53,962 nt of DNA, from NCBI GenBank assembly GCA_900314825.1, contig OMWS01000012.1:1-53962 (forward strand). Reading direction: 5' to 3'. Numbering within the stretch: position 1 is the stretch's first letter; each line of letters starts with the position of its first letter. Made by a program: the position numbers and the translations under genes. Shown piece by piece: positions 17,537 through 26,283 of the stretch. The notes below the pieces were generated by a model, which saw only the letters and a program-made list of their open reading frames with translations, was not told the origin of the DNA and did no database searches. The DNA comes from an uncultured Veillonellaceae bacterium (GTDB taxonomy: Bacteria > Bacillota > Negativicutes > Selenomonadales > Selenomonadaceae).

Positions 17537-18985
17537 ATGAAGTCTATCCTTTTGAACATCGTCCCGGAAGAAACGCGTATGGCGATCGTGGAGGACGGCG
17601 AGCTCCTCGCCGTCGAAGTCGAGCGTGCGTCGCATGCGCATCTCGTCGGCAACATCTACAAGGGACGCGTGCAGAATGTCCTGCCAGGCATGCAGGCCGC
17701 GTTTGTCGATATCGGTCAAGAAAAGAATGCATTTCTCTATATTGGCGACGGCGCGCCGCATGATGTGCCGAAAGCGCTGGCCAAAAACAGCAAGCATGAA
17801 AAGTTCCACGTCGGCCAGAACGTCATGGTCGAGATCATCAAGGACGCAACGGGAACGAAAGGCCCGCGCGCCACGACGCATCTCTCCATCCCCGGGCGCA
17901 ACCTCGTGCTCATGCCGACGGCAGCGTACACGGGGCTCTCGCGCCAGATCGAAGACGAGGCCGAGCGCAGCCGCCTGCACGCACTCGCGGAGCGTTACGC
18001 GCCCGAAGGCATGGGGCTCATCGTCCGGACGGCAGCAGAAGGGCTCAGCGAAGACGCGTTCGCTTCAGACGCGACGTATCTCGCGAACCTCTGGGCATCC
18101 ATCGCGCGCAAGTTCCAGCACACGCACGCGCCGGCGCTTTTGTATCGCGATGCGGATTTGCTCGTGCGCATCGTGCGTGATCGCTTCAGCGAGGACATAG
18201 ACGAGTTCATTATCGATGACAAGGCTGCGTGCGAACGCGTGCGCGAGCTCGTTGGTTTCCTTTCGCCAACACTTGTGGAACGTGTGAAGTTCTACGATGG
18301 ACGCACGCCGCTGTTCCAACAATATGGCATCGAGCAGGAAATCGAGCACGTCGGCGCGCGCGTTGTCGAGCTGAAGTCGGGCGGCTTCCTCGTCATCGAC
18401 AAGACGGAAGCGCTGACGGTCATCGACGTCAACACGGGAAAATACGTCGGCAAGACGAATCTCGGCGACACCGTTTATCAGTTGAATCTCGAAGCGGCAA
18501 CAGAGATCCTCAAGCAGCTGCGCCTGCGCGACATCGGCGGCATCATCATCGTCGACTTCATCGACATGGACACGGCGGAGCAAAAAGCAGAGCTGCTTTC
18601 CGTCCTGCGCGATGGCGCGAAAAATGATCGCGCGAAGACGAATGTCATCGACATCACGGCGCTCGGCCTCGTCGAGATCACGCGCAAGAAGTCGCGCTCG
18701 AATTTCGAGAGCGTCGTCTACAGCGAATGCCCGACATGCCACGGCCGCGGCCGCATCGAGTCGCCTGAGACGGTCTCCATCCGCATCAGCCGCGACATCC
18801 GCCGCATGGAGCACAAGAACCACGCGAAGAATGGCTACGAGATCGCCGTCCACGAGACCGTCGCCGAAGAACTCCGGCAGAACCAGCTCATGATGAACCT
18901 CGCCGCCGAATTCGGCACGGATATCAAAGTCATCGTGCAGCCCGGCATTCATCCTGAGACGTACACGATCTTGCAACAGGTGTGA
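17537..18985 (+). CDS. rng: Ribonuclease E/G family endoribonuclease
   Basis: A single-strand specific endoribonuclease that trims rRNA and decays mRNA. The 482-residue protein has an S1 domain at about residues 35-125 (HLVGNIYKGRVQNVLPGMQAAFVDIG) and catalytic Asp residues in DVNTGK (near 297) and IIVDFIDMD. The zinc-link CPTCHGRGR (near 398) mediates dimerisation. It lacks the long C-terminal scaffold of RNase E, hence the G-type call. GAGGAGAAGG precedes the ATG. In many relatives rplU and rpmA follow; here an L,D-transpeptidase does. Confidence 0.94.
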   Translation: MKSILLNIVPEETRMAIVEDGELLAVEVERASHAHLVGNIYKGRVQNVLPGMQAAFVDIGQEKNAFLYIGDGAPHDVPKALAKNSKHEKFHVGQNVMVEIIKDATGTKGPRATTHLSIPGRNLVLMPTAAYTGLSRQIEDEAERSRLHALAERYAPEGMGLIVRTAAEGLSEDAFASDATYLANLWASIARKFQHTHAPALLYRDADLLVRIVRDRFSEDIDEFIIDDKAACERVRELVGFLSPTLVERVKFYDGRTPLFQQYGIEQEIEHVGARVVELKSGGFLVIDKTEALTVIDVNTGKYVGKTNLGDTVYQLNLEAATEILKQLRLRDIGGIIIVDFIDMDTAEQKAELLSVLRDGAKNDRAKTNVIDITALGLVEITRKKSRSNFESVVYSECPTCHGRGRIESPETVSIRISRDIRRMEHKNHAKNGYEIAVHETVAEELRQNQLMMNLAAEFGTDIKVIVQPGIHPETYTILQQV

Positions 18986-18998
18986 ATTCCGCACCCTC

Positions 18999-19027
18999 TT
19001 GTAACTTATCAAAAGAAATGGTAGGAT
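18999..19027 (+). promoter_or_regulatory. Promoter of the L,D-transpeptidase gene
   Basis: TTGTAA (18999-19004), a 17-base spacer and TGG-TAGGAT (19022-19027). A weak AT-rich hairpin, AAAGAAAT/ATTTCTTT (19012-19043), overlaps it and could end rng transcription. Confidence 0.55.
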
Positions 19028-19079
19028 AACAAAGGATTTCTTTGAAATTTTATTTTTATAGAAAAGAGACTTATAAACA

Positions 19080-20324
19080 ATGAGCAAAAAACAATTGACG
19101 GCCGCCCTTTTGAGTGCGGCGATCCTGACGACTTCGATTCCAGCGTTTGCGGCGGAGGCCGTGACGACGCAGACGGGCGCGGTGACGACCACGCAGGCCG
19201 CGACGAACACGACAGCAACGACGAACGCAGAGGCGCAGGCAACAACGAGTACGCCCGTTACGACGGAAACGCAGACGGCACAGCCAGCGAAGACGGAAAC
19301 GACAACCACCACGATAGAGACGACCGCTACGTCCGCGAAGACGGAGACGAAGGCGCCGGTCGATGAGGAAGCGCTCCTCGACAGCCGCAAGATCAGCATC
19401 AACCTTGCGGCGCGCTCGCTGGCTGTCTACGAAGGCTCGAACCGCATCCGCCTGTATCCCATCGGCCCGGGCAAGGAATCGACGCCGACGCCGGTCGGTT
19501 ATTTCAAAGTCGAGTCGAAGGACCTCAACCCGACGTGGACGGATCCGGACGATCCCGAATACTCCATCCCGTCGGGCGAGTCGAATCCGCTCGGCTACCG
19601 CTGGATGGAGTTCCAGGGCAACTACGGCATCCACGGCACGAACAAGCCGGAGTCCATCGGCCATTACGTGTCGAACGGCTGCATCCGCATGAATGAAAAA
19701 GACGTCGAAGATGTCTTCAACCTCGTGAAAGTCGGCACGCCTGTCGAGATCACGTACAACCGCATCGTCGTCGAGAAGACGCCGGACGATCAGGTCGCGT
19801 TCTACATTTACCCTGACGGCTATGACCGCCAGGCGCTCGATGTCGCGGAAGCGACGAAATGGCTCAAGGGCTATGGCGTGCAGAATTTCATCAGCGACGA
19901 GGACATCGAGAAAAAAATCGCCGCCTCGGATGGAGAGCCGACGTACATCGGCAAGGTCTACAACATCACGGTCAACGGCAAGAAGCTCGAGAACAAAGCG
20001 GTCGAGCAGGACGGCATCACGTACCTGCCGGCCATCGATCTCGCGGATGCTTCGGGCGTGAACCTCGGCTGGGATGAAAAAGCCGAAGTCCTCATCAGCA
20101 CGATCGGCAAGGCGACGGGCTATGACAAGAAGGACAATCTTTACTGCAATGCCGACGACGTGCAGACGCTCTTCCCGTTGAAGGGCGGCCGCAATGGCAA
20201 GACGTTCGTCTTCACGAAAGTGAAGGTGCAGCCGAAAGTGGCGCAGCCAGCGACGGAAAAAACGGAGACGATGCAGACGAATACGGATGCGACGACGGCG
20301 AAGACGCAGCCGGCGACGAAATAA
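19080..20324 (+). CDS. Exported L,D-transpeptidase (YkuD) with C-terminal oxidase-like domain
   Basis: A 414-residue secreted protein. The signal peptide covers residues 1-24 (cleavage after AFA). A Thr/Ala-rich low-complexity linker spans about 25-95. A YkuD L,D-transpeptidase domain follows, with the catalytic signature HGTNKP and SNGCIRM (Cys near 200). It catalyses 3-3 peptidoglycan cross-links or attaches proteins to the wall. Residues about 280-390 resemble the copper amine oxidase N-terminal type beta domain (VNGKKLENKAVEQDGITYLP), often a surface-associated module. It has its own promoter and a strong terminator. Confidence 0.88.
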   Translation: MSKKQLTAALLSAAILTTSIPAFAAEAVTTQTGAVTTTQAATNTTATTNAEAQATTSTPVTTETQTAQPAKTETTTTTIETTATSAKTETKAPVDEEALLDSRKISINLAARSLAVYEGSNRIRLYPIGPGKESTPTPVGYFKVESKDLNPTWTDPDDPEYSIPSGESNPLGYRWMEFQGNYGIHGTNKPESIGHYVSNGCIRMNEKDVEDVFNLVKVGTPVEITYNRIVVEKTPDDQVAFYIYPDGYDRQALDVAEATKWLKGYGVQNFISDEDIEKKIAASDGEPTYIGKVYNITVNGKKLENKAVEQDGITYLPAIDLADASGVNLGWDEKAEVLISTIGKATGYDKKDNLYCNADDVQTLFPLKGGRNGKTFVFTKVKVQPKVAQPATEKTETMQTNTDATTAKTQPATK

Positions 20325-20344
20325 ACAACCGCACACATTTTGAG

Positions 20345-20395
20345 GAGCGATGATAAAATACCGTCATACGGACGTTTTTATCATCGCTCTTTTTG
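20345..20395 (+). terminator. Strong rho-independent terminator
   Basis: A 14-bp perfect stem GAGCGATGATAAAA (20345-20358) with its complement at 20376-20389, then TTTTTGT. Confidence 0.9.
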
Positions 20396-20410
20396 TCAGG
20401 AGGTCTTACT

Positions 20411-22960
20411 ATGAAGCGTTTTGTCATCCTCGACGGCAGCAGCCTGTTCTTCCGCGCGTTCTTCGCCATTCCGCCGCTGACCGCGCCGACGGGCGAATAT
20501 ACGAATGCGATTTTCGGCTTTGCGACGATGTTCTTGAAGCTCGTCGAGGAGCTCCAGCCGGACGAGCTCGTCATTGCCTTCGACAAGAGCCGCCATACGT
20601 TCCGCACGGAGCTTTATCCGGACTACAAGGGCACGCGCAGCAAGACGCCGGACGAGCTCAAGAGCCAGATCCCGCTGCTCGAAGAATTTGCCGGGGCGCT
20701 CGGCGTGACGTTCCTCGAAAAAGACAACTACGAGGCCGACGACATCATCGGCACGCTCGCGACGCAGGCAGCAGCTGCGGGCTATGAGGCCATGGTCGTC
20801 ACGGGCGACCGCGATGCGCTGCAGCTCGTGCGTCCGAATCTTCGCGTGCTGATGACGAAAAAAGGCATCACCGACCTCAAATCGTACGACGAAGCGACGT
20901 TCACGGAAGAATATCAGATGCCTCCCATCAAACTCATCGACCTCAAAGGCCTCATGGGGGACACGTCGGACAACATCCCGGGCGTGCCGGGCGTCGGGCC
21001 GAAGACGGCGACGAAATTGCTTTTGGCATATGGTTCGTTGGAAAGCGTACTGAATCATGTGGATGAGGTCAAAGGCAAGAAGCTCAAAGAAAATCTGACG
21101 ACGTTCGCTGACCAGGCGCGCCTCTCAAAGACGCTCGCGACGATTGACTGCAATGTGCCAGGTTTAGCGGCGCCGGGTGCGTACGAAGTTCACCCCGACG
21201 AGAAGAAATTCATCGCGTTCTGCCAGCGATACAACCTCAACGCCGTGCTCGCACGCGGGAAGAAATTGTTCGCGAAGTCGGCGACAAGCGTTGTGGAAGA
21301 GAAGAAGGAAGAAGAAAAAGCAGGAGACGCGCTCGTGCTGGCGGCGGATAACGAGAGTGTTGCCGGAAACGCGAAAAACGTTAGCACGTCAGAGAAAACA
21401 ACAGCAGCGGCAAAGAAGAAAACAGCGAAGCCTGCGGATTCGGCGGACGTTCCCGACCTTTCTTCCGTAGACGTTATAACGCAAGACGTACATATCGTCT
21501 TCGATTGGAAAGCGTGCCTCCATGCGGGGGTAACATTTGACGATGGCAAGCGTGTGGACGACTTGCAGCTTATGGCGTATCTCTTGCATCCGGAAGCAAC
21601 GGAATACACGTTGCCGTCGCTCTTGGCAGAATTTTTCCCGAACGAAATCCAGCCGGAGGCGTTCACGAAGGCCGACATCGAACACGCGTTCACGAAACTC
21701 CTGCCACCGATGCGCGCGCGGCTCGACGAGCTCGGCCTTACGAAACTCTATGAGGACATCGAGCTTCCTCTTGCTCCCGTGTTATATCGAATGGAAAACA
21801 CGGGCGTCTATGTGAACCGCGATCATCTGCGCGAGAAGGCCGAGGTCATCGGCGACAAGATCAAGGGACTGGAAGACGATATTTATACGCTCGCGGGACA
21901 CGAATTCAAAATCAATTCGCCGAAACAACTCGCAACCGTGTTGTTCGACGAAATCGGCCTGAAGCCTATCAAAAAGACGAAGACGGGCTACTCGACGAAT
22001 GCGGAAGTCTTGGAGCAGCTGCGCTACGAGCATCCGATCATCGAGTGCATTTTATCCTATCGCCTTTGGACAAAATTGAAATCGACGTATCTCGATGGCA
22101 TTGCGGGCCTCATCAACGAAGAGACAGGCCGCGTGCACACGAGTTTCAACCAGACCGTCACGGCGACGGGCCGTCTCTCGAGCTCCGACCCGAATCTCCA
22201 GAACATCCCCGTGCGCACGGAGCAGGGCAAGGAGATTCGCGCGCTCTTCGAGCCGGGACCGGGCTATGATGCGATGCTCTCCGCCGATTACTCGCAGATC
22301 GAGCTGCGCCTGCTCGCGCACATGTCGGGCGATCCGAGTTTCATCGAAGCGTTCCGCGAAGGGCAGGACATCCATGCACGCACGGCAGCCGAGGTGTTCC
22401 ATGTGCCGCTCGCGGACGTCACGCCGGAGGAGCGCCGCAAGGCGAAGGCCGTGAACTTCGGCATCGTCTATGGCATCAGCGACTTCGGCCTGTCGCGCGA
22501 CCTGCACATCACACGCAAGGAAGCGGCTGGTTATATCGACGAATATTTTACGCGCTATCCAGGCGTGAAATCCTTCATGGACAAGGTGGTCGCAGAGGCG
22601 CACACGACGGGCGCGGTCACGACGATGTACGGCCGCCGCAGGGAGCTCCCGGCCATCCACAGCAAGAACTTCAACCAGCGCTCGCTCGCCGAGCGCATGG
22701 CGATGAACACGCCGATCCAGGGTACGGCGGCTGACATCATCAAGATCGCCATGATCCGCGCCGACCAAATGCTTCGCGAGGCAAACGTCAAGAGCCGCAT
22801 CCTCCTCCAAGTCCACGACGAACTCGTGCTCGAAGTCGTGAACGAAGAAATCCCGAAAGTCACGGCGATCCTCAAAGAAGCGATGGAACACGCAGCCGAG
22901 CTCTCGGTTCCGCTCGTCATTGATGTGAACGTCGGCAAGAATTGGGCGGAAGCGAAATGA
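20411..22960 (+). CDS. polA: DNA polymerase I
   Basis: The gap-filling and Okazaki-fragment processing polymerase, 849 residues. The 5'-3' nuclease domain (about 1-290) shows the acidic residues (NYEADDIIGTLA, TGDRDALQLV). Residues about 290-345 are a Lys/Glu/Ala-rich low-complexity stretch where the start of the 3'-5' exonuclease domain, with its DxE motif, would normally lie, so proofreading is almost certainly lost. The polymerase domain follows, with DYSQIELRLL (near 626), YGRRRELP and VHDELVLEV. The ATG has AGGAGG six bases upstream. The stop overlaps the coaE start. Confidence 0.96.
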   Translation: MKRFVILDGSSLFFRAFFAIPPLTAPTGEYTNAIFGFATMFLKLVEELQPDELVIAFDKSRHTFRTELYPDYKGTRSKTPDELKSQIPLLEEFAGALGVTFLEKDNYEADDIIGTLATQAAAAGYEAMVVTGDRDALQLVRPNLRVLMTKKGITDLKSYDEATFTEEYQMPPIKLIDLKGLMGDTSDNIPGVPGVGPKTATKLLLAYGSLESVLNHVDEVKGKKLKENLTTFADQARLSKTLATIDCNVPGLAAPGAYEVHPDEKKFIAFCQRYNLNAVLARGKKLFAKSATSVVEEKKEEEKAGDALVLAADNESVAGNAKNVSTSEKTTAAAKKKTAKPADSADVPDLSSVDVITQDVHIVFDWKACLHAGVTFDDGKRVDDLQLMAYLLHPEATEYTLPSLLAEFFPNEIQPEAFTKADIEHAFTKLLPPMRARLDELGLTKLYEDIELPLAPVLYRMENTGVYVNRDHLREKAEVIGDKIKGLEDDIYTLAGHEFKINSPKQLATVLFDEIGLKPIKKTKTGYSTNAEVLEQLRYEHPIIECILSYRLWTKLKSTYLDGIAGLINEETGRVHTSFNQTVTATGRLSSSDPNLQNIPVRTEQGKEIRALFEPGPGYDAMLSADYSQIELRLLAHMSGDPSFIEAFREGQDIHARTAAEVFHVPLADVTPEERRKAKAVNFGIVYGISDFGLSRDLHITRKEAAGYIDEYFTRYPGVKSFMDKVVAEAHTTGAVTTMYGRRRELPAIHSKNFNQRSLAERMAMNTPIQGTAADIIKIAMIRADQMLREANVKSRILLQVHDELVLEVVNEEIPKVTAILKEAMEHAAELSVPLVIDVNVGKNWAEAK

Positions 22961-23562
22961 AAGTTATTGGATTAACCGGCGGCATTGCTTGCGGCAAGTC
23001 TACGGTATCGTCGATTCTCAAATCCCTTGGCGCCAAAATCCTCGACGCCGACAAGATGGCACATGAGCTCATGCAGCCGAAGCAAGCGCTGTACAATCTT
23101 TACGTCGCGCATTGGGGCGAGCGCATCTTGACGGAACACGCGACGCTCGACCGCCGTGCGATCGGTGCCATTGTTTTTAACGATGAAAAAGAACGCGCCT
23201 GGCTCGACAGCGCGGCGCATCCCGTGCTCGAGACGGAAATCCAATGCCGCTTGACGCTCTTGCGGAAAAAACACGTGTCCGTCGTCGTGCTCGACGTGCC
23301 GCTGCTCTTCGAGTCCGGCTGGGACAAGTACGCCGACGAAATCTGGGTCGCGTCGATCCCGGAAGACCTCCAGGTCGAGCGCCTGATGGCGCGCAACAAA
23401 TTAACGGAATCCGAAGCCCGCGCCCGCATCGCCGCCCAGATGCCGCTCGCAGAAAAATGCGCGCGCGCCGACGTCGTCCTCGACAACAGCGGTACGAGGG
23501 AAGGACTGCGCGAGCAGATTCTTGCGGCGTACCAGCGTTCCCTTGCACACCAGCACAATTAA
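22957..23562 (+). CDS. coaE: Dephospho-CoA kinase
   Basis: The last step of coenzyme A synthesis: phosphorylation of the ribose 3'-hydroxyl of dephospho-CoA. The 201-residue protein has the P-loop GLTGGIACGKST, the substrate-binding DADKMAHELM, and the lid region VVLDVPLLFESGWD. The ATG overlaps the polA stop (ATGA), a conserved pairing in many Firmicutes. Strong hairpin terminator downstream. Confidence 0.95.
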   Translation: MKVIGLTGGIACGKSTVSSILKSLGAKILDADKMAHELMQPKQALYNLYVAHWGERILTEHATLDRRAIGAIVFNDEKERAWLDSAAHPVLETEIQCRLTLLRKKHVSVVVLDVPLLFESGWDKYADEIWVASIPEDLQVERLMARNKLTESEARARIAAQMPLAEKCARADVVLDNSGTREGLREQILAAYQRSLAHQHN

Positions 23563-23566
23563 AAAT

Positions 23567-23612
23567 AGCGTAACTTCCGCAGGTGCGAGAACGGAAGTTA
23601 CGCTGTTTTTTT
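23567..23612. terminator. Bidirectional terminator between coaE and the MATE gene
   Basis: A 13-bp perfect stem AGCGTAACTTCCG (23567-23579) with CGGAAGTTACGCT (23592-23604), then a seven-T run. Stem and loop contain the word CTTCCGCAGGTGCGAG that recurs elsewhere in the window. Confidence 0.9.
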
Positions 23613-24948
23613 ATGCACGCAAATGCCGCAAATGCATACGGTACAAGCTGATGATCAGCACATCCGCGACGATCCAGCTGATCGGGAACAAGATCATGAG
23701 GTTCGCGAACACCGGGTGCGTCGGGAAGTACCACCAGACGCCGATGAGGCGCACGCCGCAGACGGAGATCAGCGTCGCGATGGCGGGCGCGAGCGAGACG
23801 CCGTAGCCGCGCAGCGCGCCGGAGCAGATGTCGAAGCCGACGCAGAGCAGCTCGGGCAGCACGACGTATTCGATGCGCGTGACAGCGTTTTCGATGACGA
23901 CGGGATTCGTCGAGAAAAAGCCGAGCAGCGGGTACATGAACACATAGATGAGCGCGCCGAGCACGATCATCGTGATGGCATTCAAGATGGCACAATCCCG
24001 CGTGGCCTCGCGGCAGCGGGCGTATTGGCGCGCACCGAAATTCTGCCCGACGAACGTCGTCGCGGCCTGCTGGAAACCGATGGAGAAGCAGTACATATTG
24101 ATCTCGATCGTGAACGCCGCCGCCGAGGCCGCCATTGTCTCGGGGCCGAGGCTGTTGATGGCGTTTTGGATCACGAGGTTTGCGATGCAGAACACCATGC
24201 CCTGCAGCGCGGCGGGCAGCCCGATGCGGAGGCATTTGACGAGCTCGCCGAAATGAATGCGCAGCAGGCCAAGCTCGAGGTGCAGGATGCCGGGCACGCG
24301 GATCATGTGGCGGACGAGATGGAGCGAGCAGACGATGTACGAAAGCACGGTCGCGACGGCGACGCCCGCCGTGCCCCAGTCAAAGACGAGGACGAACGCG
24401 AGGTCGAGCACGATGTTCAGCACGCTCGCGATGATGAGCGCATAGAGAGGCGTCTGCGCGTCGCCGCGGCTGCGGAGGATGGCCGCTGCGAAATTGTACA
24501 GCGAGAGGAACGGCATGCCCGCGAGATAAATGCGCAGATAAACTTCGGCCGTCGGCTGGACGGCCGTCGGCACGGCGAGCGCGTCGAGCGCCCACGCGAC
24601 GGGCCACTGTCCGAGCACGGCGACGGCGAGCCCGAGAAGCAGGGAAAACAGCAGCGCCGTGTGGATCGTGCGCGTCGCTTCTTTCAGCCGCCGCGCGCCG
24701 ATGTACTGCGCGATGACGACATTCGCGCCGAGCGAAATGCCCATGAGTAGCGCGACAATCAGGCTGATGATCGTGATGTTGTTCCCGACCGCCGCCATCG
24801 CCGCCGTCCCCTCGAACCGCCCAAGCACCATCGTATCCGTCGCATTAAACAGCTGCTCGAGGATGCCCGTGACGGCAATCGGCAAGGAAAAGGCGAGGAG
24901 CTCGCGGTAGAGAGGGCCGGAGAGCATATTGACATTGCGTGCAGGCAT
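23611..24948 (-). CDS. MATE family efflux transporter
   Basis: A 445-residue inner membrane antiporter with twelve predicted helices, of the NorM/DinF-like MatE family (GPLYRELLAFSLPIAVTGILEQLFNATDTMVLG; GISLGANVVIAQYIGARR). Members export cationic drugs or metabolites using Na+ or H+ gradients; the substrate is unknown here. The ATG at 24948 has AGGAGGA six bases upstream; the longer upstream frame runs through the repeat element and is not coding. The 5' flank holds a large palindromic repeat with an operator-like inverted repeat. Confidence 0.92.
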   Translation of the reverse strand: MPARNVNMLSGPLYRELLAFSLPIAVTGILEQLFNATDTMVLGRFEGTAAMAAVGNNITIISLIVALLMGISLGANVVIAQYIGARRLKEATRTIHTALLFSLLLGLAVAVLGQWPVAWALDALAVPTAVQPTAEVYLRIYLAGMPFLSLYNFAAAILRSRGDAQTPLYALIIASVLNIVLDLAFVLVFDWGTAGVAVATVLSYIVCSLHLVRHMIRVPGILHLELGLLRIHFGELVKCLRIGLPAALQGMVFCIANLVIQNAINSLGPETMAASAAAFTIEINMYCFSIGFQQAATTFVGQNFGARQYARCREATRDCAILNAITMIVLGALIYVFMYPLLGFFSTNPVVIENAVTRIEYVVLPELLCVGFDICSGALRGYGVSLAPAIATLISVCGVRLIGVWWYFPTHPVFANLMILFPISWIVADVLIISLYRMHLRHLRA

Positions 24949-25002
24949 AGAGTTCCTCCTTTCAAAAGAATTTTTTGGATCTATTGCGGAACGTTGCATA
25001 TA

Positions 25003-25213
25003 CAGCAGCCTCTCCCTCTGGGAGAGGTGGCGCGCGAAGCGCGACGGAGAGGGTACTAGGGTGCGATAACTGAACAGATACATCGTATTAACATAGTAAT
25101 ACGTATTCAGAAACCGTGCGGCTATGTTACAATCATTCTAGTTGTTGGAAATCGCACCCTAGTACCCTTTCCACCGCTTCGCGGTCCCCCTTCCCCGGAG
25201 GGGAAGGCTGCTG
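25003..25213. repeat. Large palindromic intergenic element, family A
   Basis: Outer arms CAGCAGCC (25003-25010) and GGCTGCTG (25206-25213) enclose small hairpins of the CTCCC/GGGAG type. Inner arms are a 17-bp perfect inverted repeat (25051-25067 with 25151-25167). The central 83 bases contain CGTATTA-6-TAATACG (25084-25103). Confidence 0.85.
25084..25133 (+). promoter_or_regulatory. Operator-like palindrome and possible promoter inside the repeat
   Basis: The inverted repeat CGTATTA-ACATAG-TAATACG is followed on the plus strand by TTCAGA (25106-25111), 16 bases, then an extended -10 TGT-TACAAT (25128-25133). The direction points into the right arm of the repeat, antisense to the next gene, so a small structured RNA is possible. 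Confidence 0.35.
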
Positions 25214-25220
25214 CTTGATG

Positions 25221-26153
25221 TTACTGGATCCCTTTTTCTTTGCCCCAAGCGCTGATTTTTTTGTAGAGCGGAACGTCAACGTGATATTTCTCCGCGAGCG
25301 TCACGACTCTGTCCACGAGTCCTGCAAATTCCGACTTCCCTCCGGCGGCCACGTCGCGTTGCATCGACGTCGTGAGCGTCGGGGCTGACGCGTCCATGAT
25401 CTTGCAGCCTTCGGCGACGGGTTCGCGGGAGAACTGTACGCCCATGGCCTCGCCGAGGGCTTTGACTTCTTTGACGAGCTCCACGAACGTCTCGCGGGCG
25501 CGGCCGCCAGGCTGCATATCGCCGCTGACAGCGCTTTCATAAAGGCCGCACGCGCCCATCGGTGAGACGAACGAGAATTTTTGCAGCGCATCGCGGCGGA
25601 TGTCGTCCGAGAAGTGCGCGGAAATGCCGGCGGCGCGCAGGATGCTCTCGACCTCCTGCGCTTTCGAAGCCAGGCGGTCGTCTTGTCCCGGGCGGAAGCC
25701 GAAGAAGACGCGCAGGATCTTGCCGCTCTGCTGGATGACGCCCGGCCCTTCGCGCAGCGCCCAGATGTAGATGCAGCCGTCAAGGCACGTGAGGCCGGGC
25801 AAATCTTTCTGCATGACTTCGCCCGTGCCGAAGACATTGAGAATCGGGATGATGAGCGTGTCAGGACCCGCGACGCGCTTGGCGAGCGCGACGGCATCGG
25901 CGATGCTGTAGTATTTCACGCAGACGAACAGGACATCGGGCGTGCCCGTATATTCGTCCGCCGTGCAAGCGTTAAACTGACGCGCCGTAACGTGGATATC
26001 GTCGGCGACGTCGCGATGGATCGTGAGGCCGTCCGTCTGCATGGCCGCGAGGTGCGCGCCACGCGCGAGCACGGTCACGTCCGCGCCCGATTGGATGAGA
26101 TAGCCCGCGAGGCAGCCGCCCGTGCCGCCGGCGCCGAGAATCGCAAATTTCAT
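25221..26153 (-). CDS. 2-dehydropantoate 2-reductase family protein
   Basis: An NADPH-dependent reductase of the PanE/ApbA family, which makes pantoate for CoA synthesis. The 310-residue protein has the Rossmann start MKFAILGAGGTGGCLAGYL, followed by the family's VCVKYYSIADA and the C-terminal substrate domain (KFSFVSPMGACGLYES). Paralogues of unknown substrate are frequent, so I do not give a symbol. The ATG at 26153 is preceded by GGAGGG. Its -10 region overlaps an 8-6-8 inverted repeat. Confidence 0.85.
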   Translation of the reverse strand: MKFAILGAGGTGGCLAGYLIQSGADVTVLARGAHLAAMQTDGLTIHRDVADDIHVTARQFNACTADEYTGTPDVLFVCVKYYSIADAVALAKRVAGPDTLIIPILNVFGTGEVMQKDLPGLTCLDGCIYIWALREGPGVIQQSGKILRVFFGFRPGQDDRLASKAQEVESILRAAGISAHFSDDIRRDALQKFSFVSPMGACGLYESAVSGDMQPGGRARETFVELVKEVKALGEAMGVQFSREPVAEGCKIMDASAPTLTTSMQRDVAAGGKSEFAGLVDRVVTLAEKYHVDVPLYKKISAWGKEKGIQ

Positions 26154-26181
26154 AGTGAATCCCTCCGTGATGAAAAATTGC

Positions 26182-26203
26182 ATTCATTCTATCGTGAATG
26201 AAT
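26182..26203. promoter_or_regulatory. 8-6-8 inverted repeat between divergent genes
   Basis: ATTCATTC-TATCGT-GAATGAAT is a perfect inverted repeat in the divergent intergenic region. It overlaps a TAGAAT (minus, complement at 26186-26191) that could be the -10 of the reductase gene. It has the size of a Fur/Zur or MerR-type site, but the regulator is unknown. Confidence 0.45.
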
Positions 26204-26234
26204 TAGAAACCGCTAGTCTTTTGACAAGCTATGG

Positions 26235-26240
26235 TATGAT
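26235..26240 (+). promoter_or_regulatory. Extended -10 of the ZnuA-like gene
   Basis: TGG-TATGAT, with a TTGACA at 26221-26226 that is too close (8 bases) to serve as its -35. Confidence 0.4.
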
Positions 26241-26283
26241 GGATGCAACAAGAATTCTTTTCGACAAAAGGGAGCGTGATTCC

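Noticed and set aside
17331..17540. Short open frame upstream of rng
   Set aside because: It is composed of palindromic repeat sequence and has no ribosome binding site.
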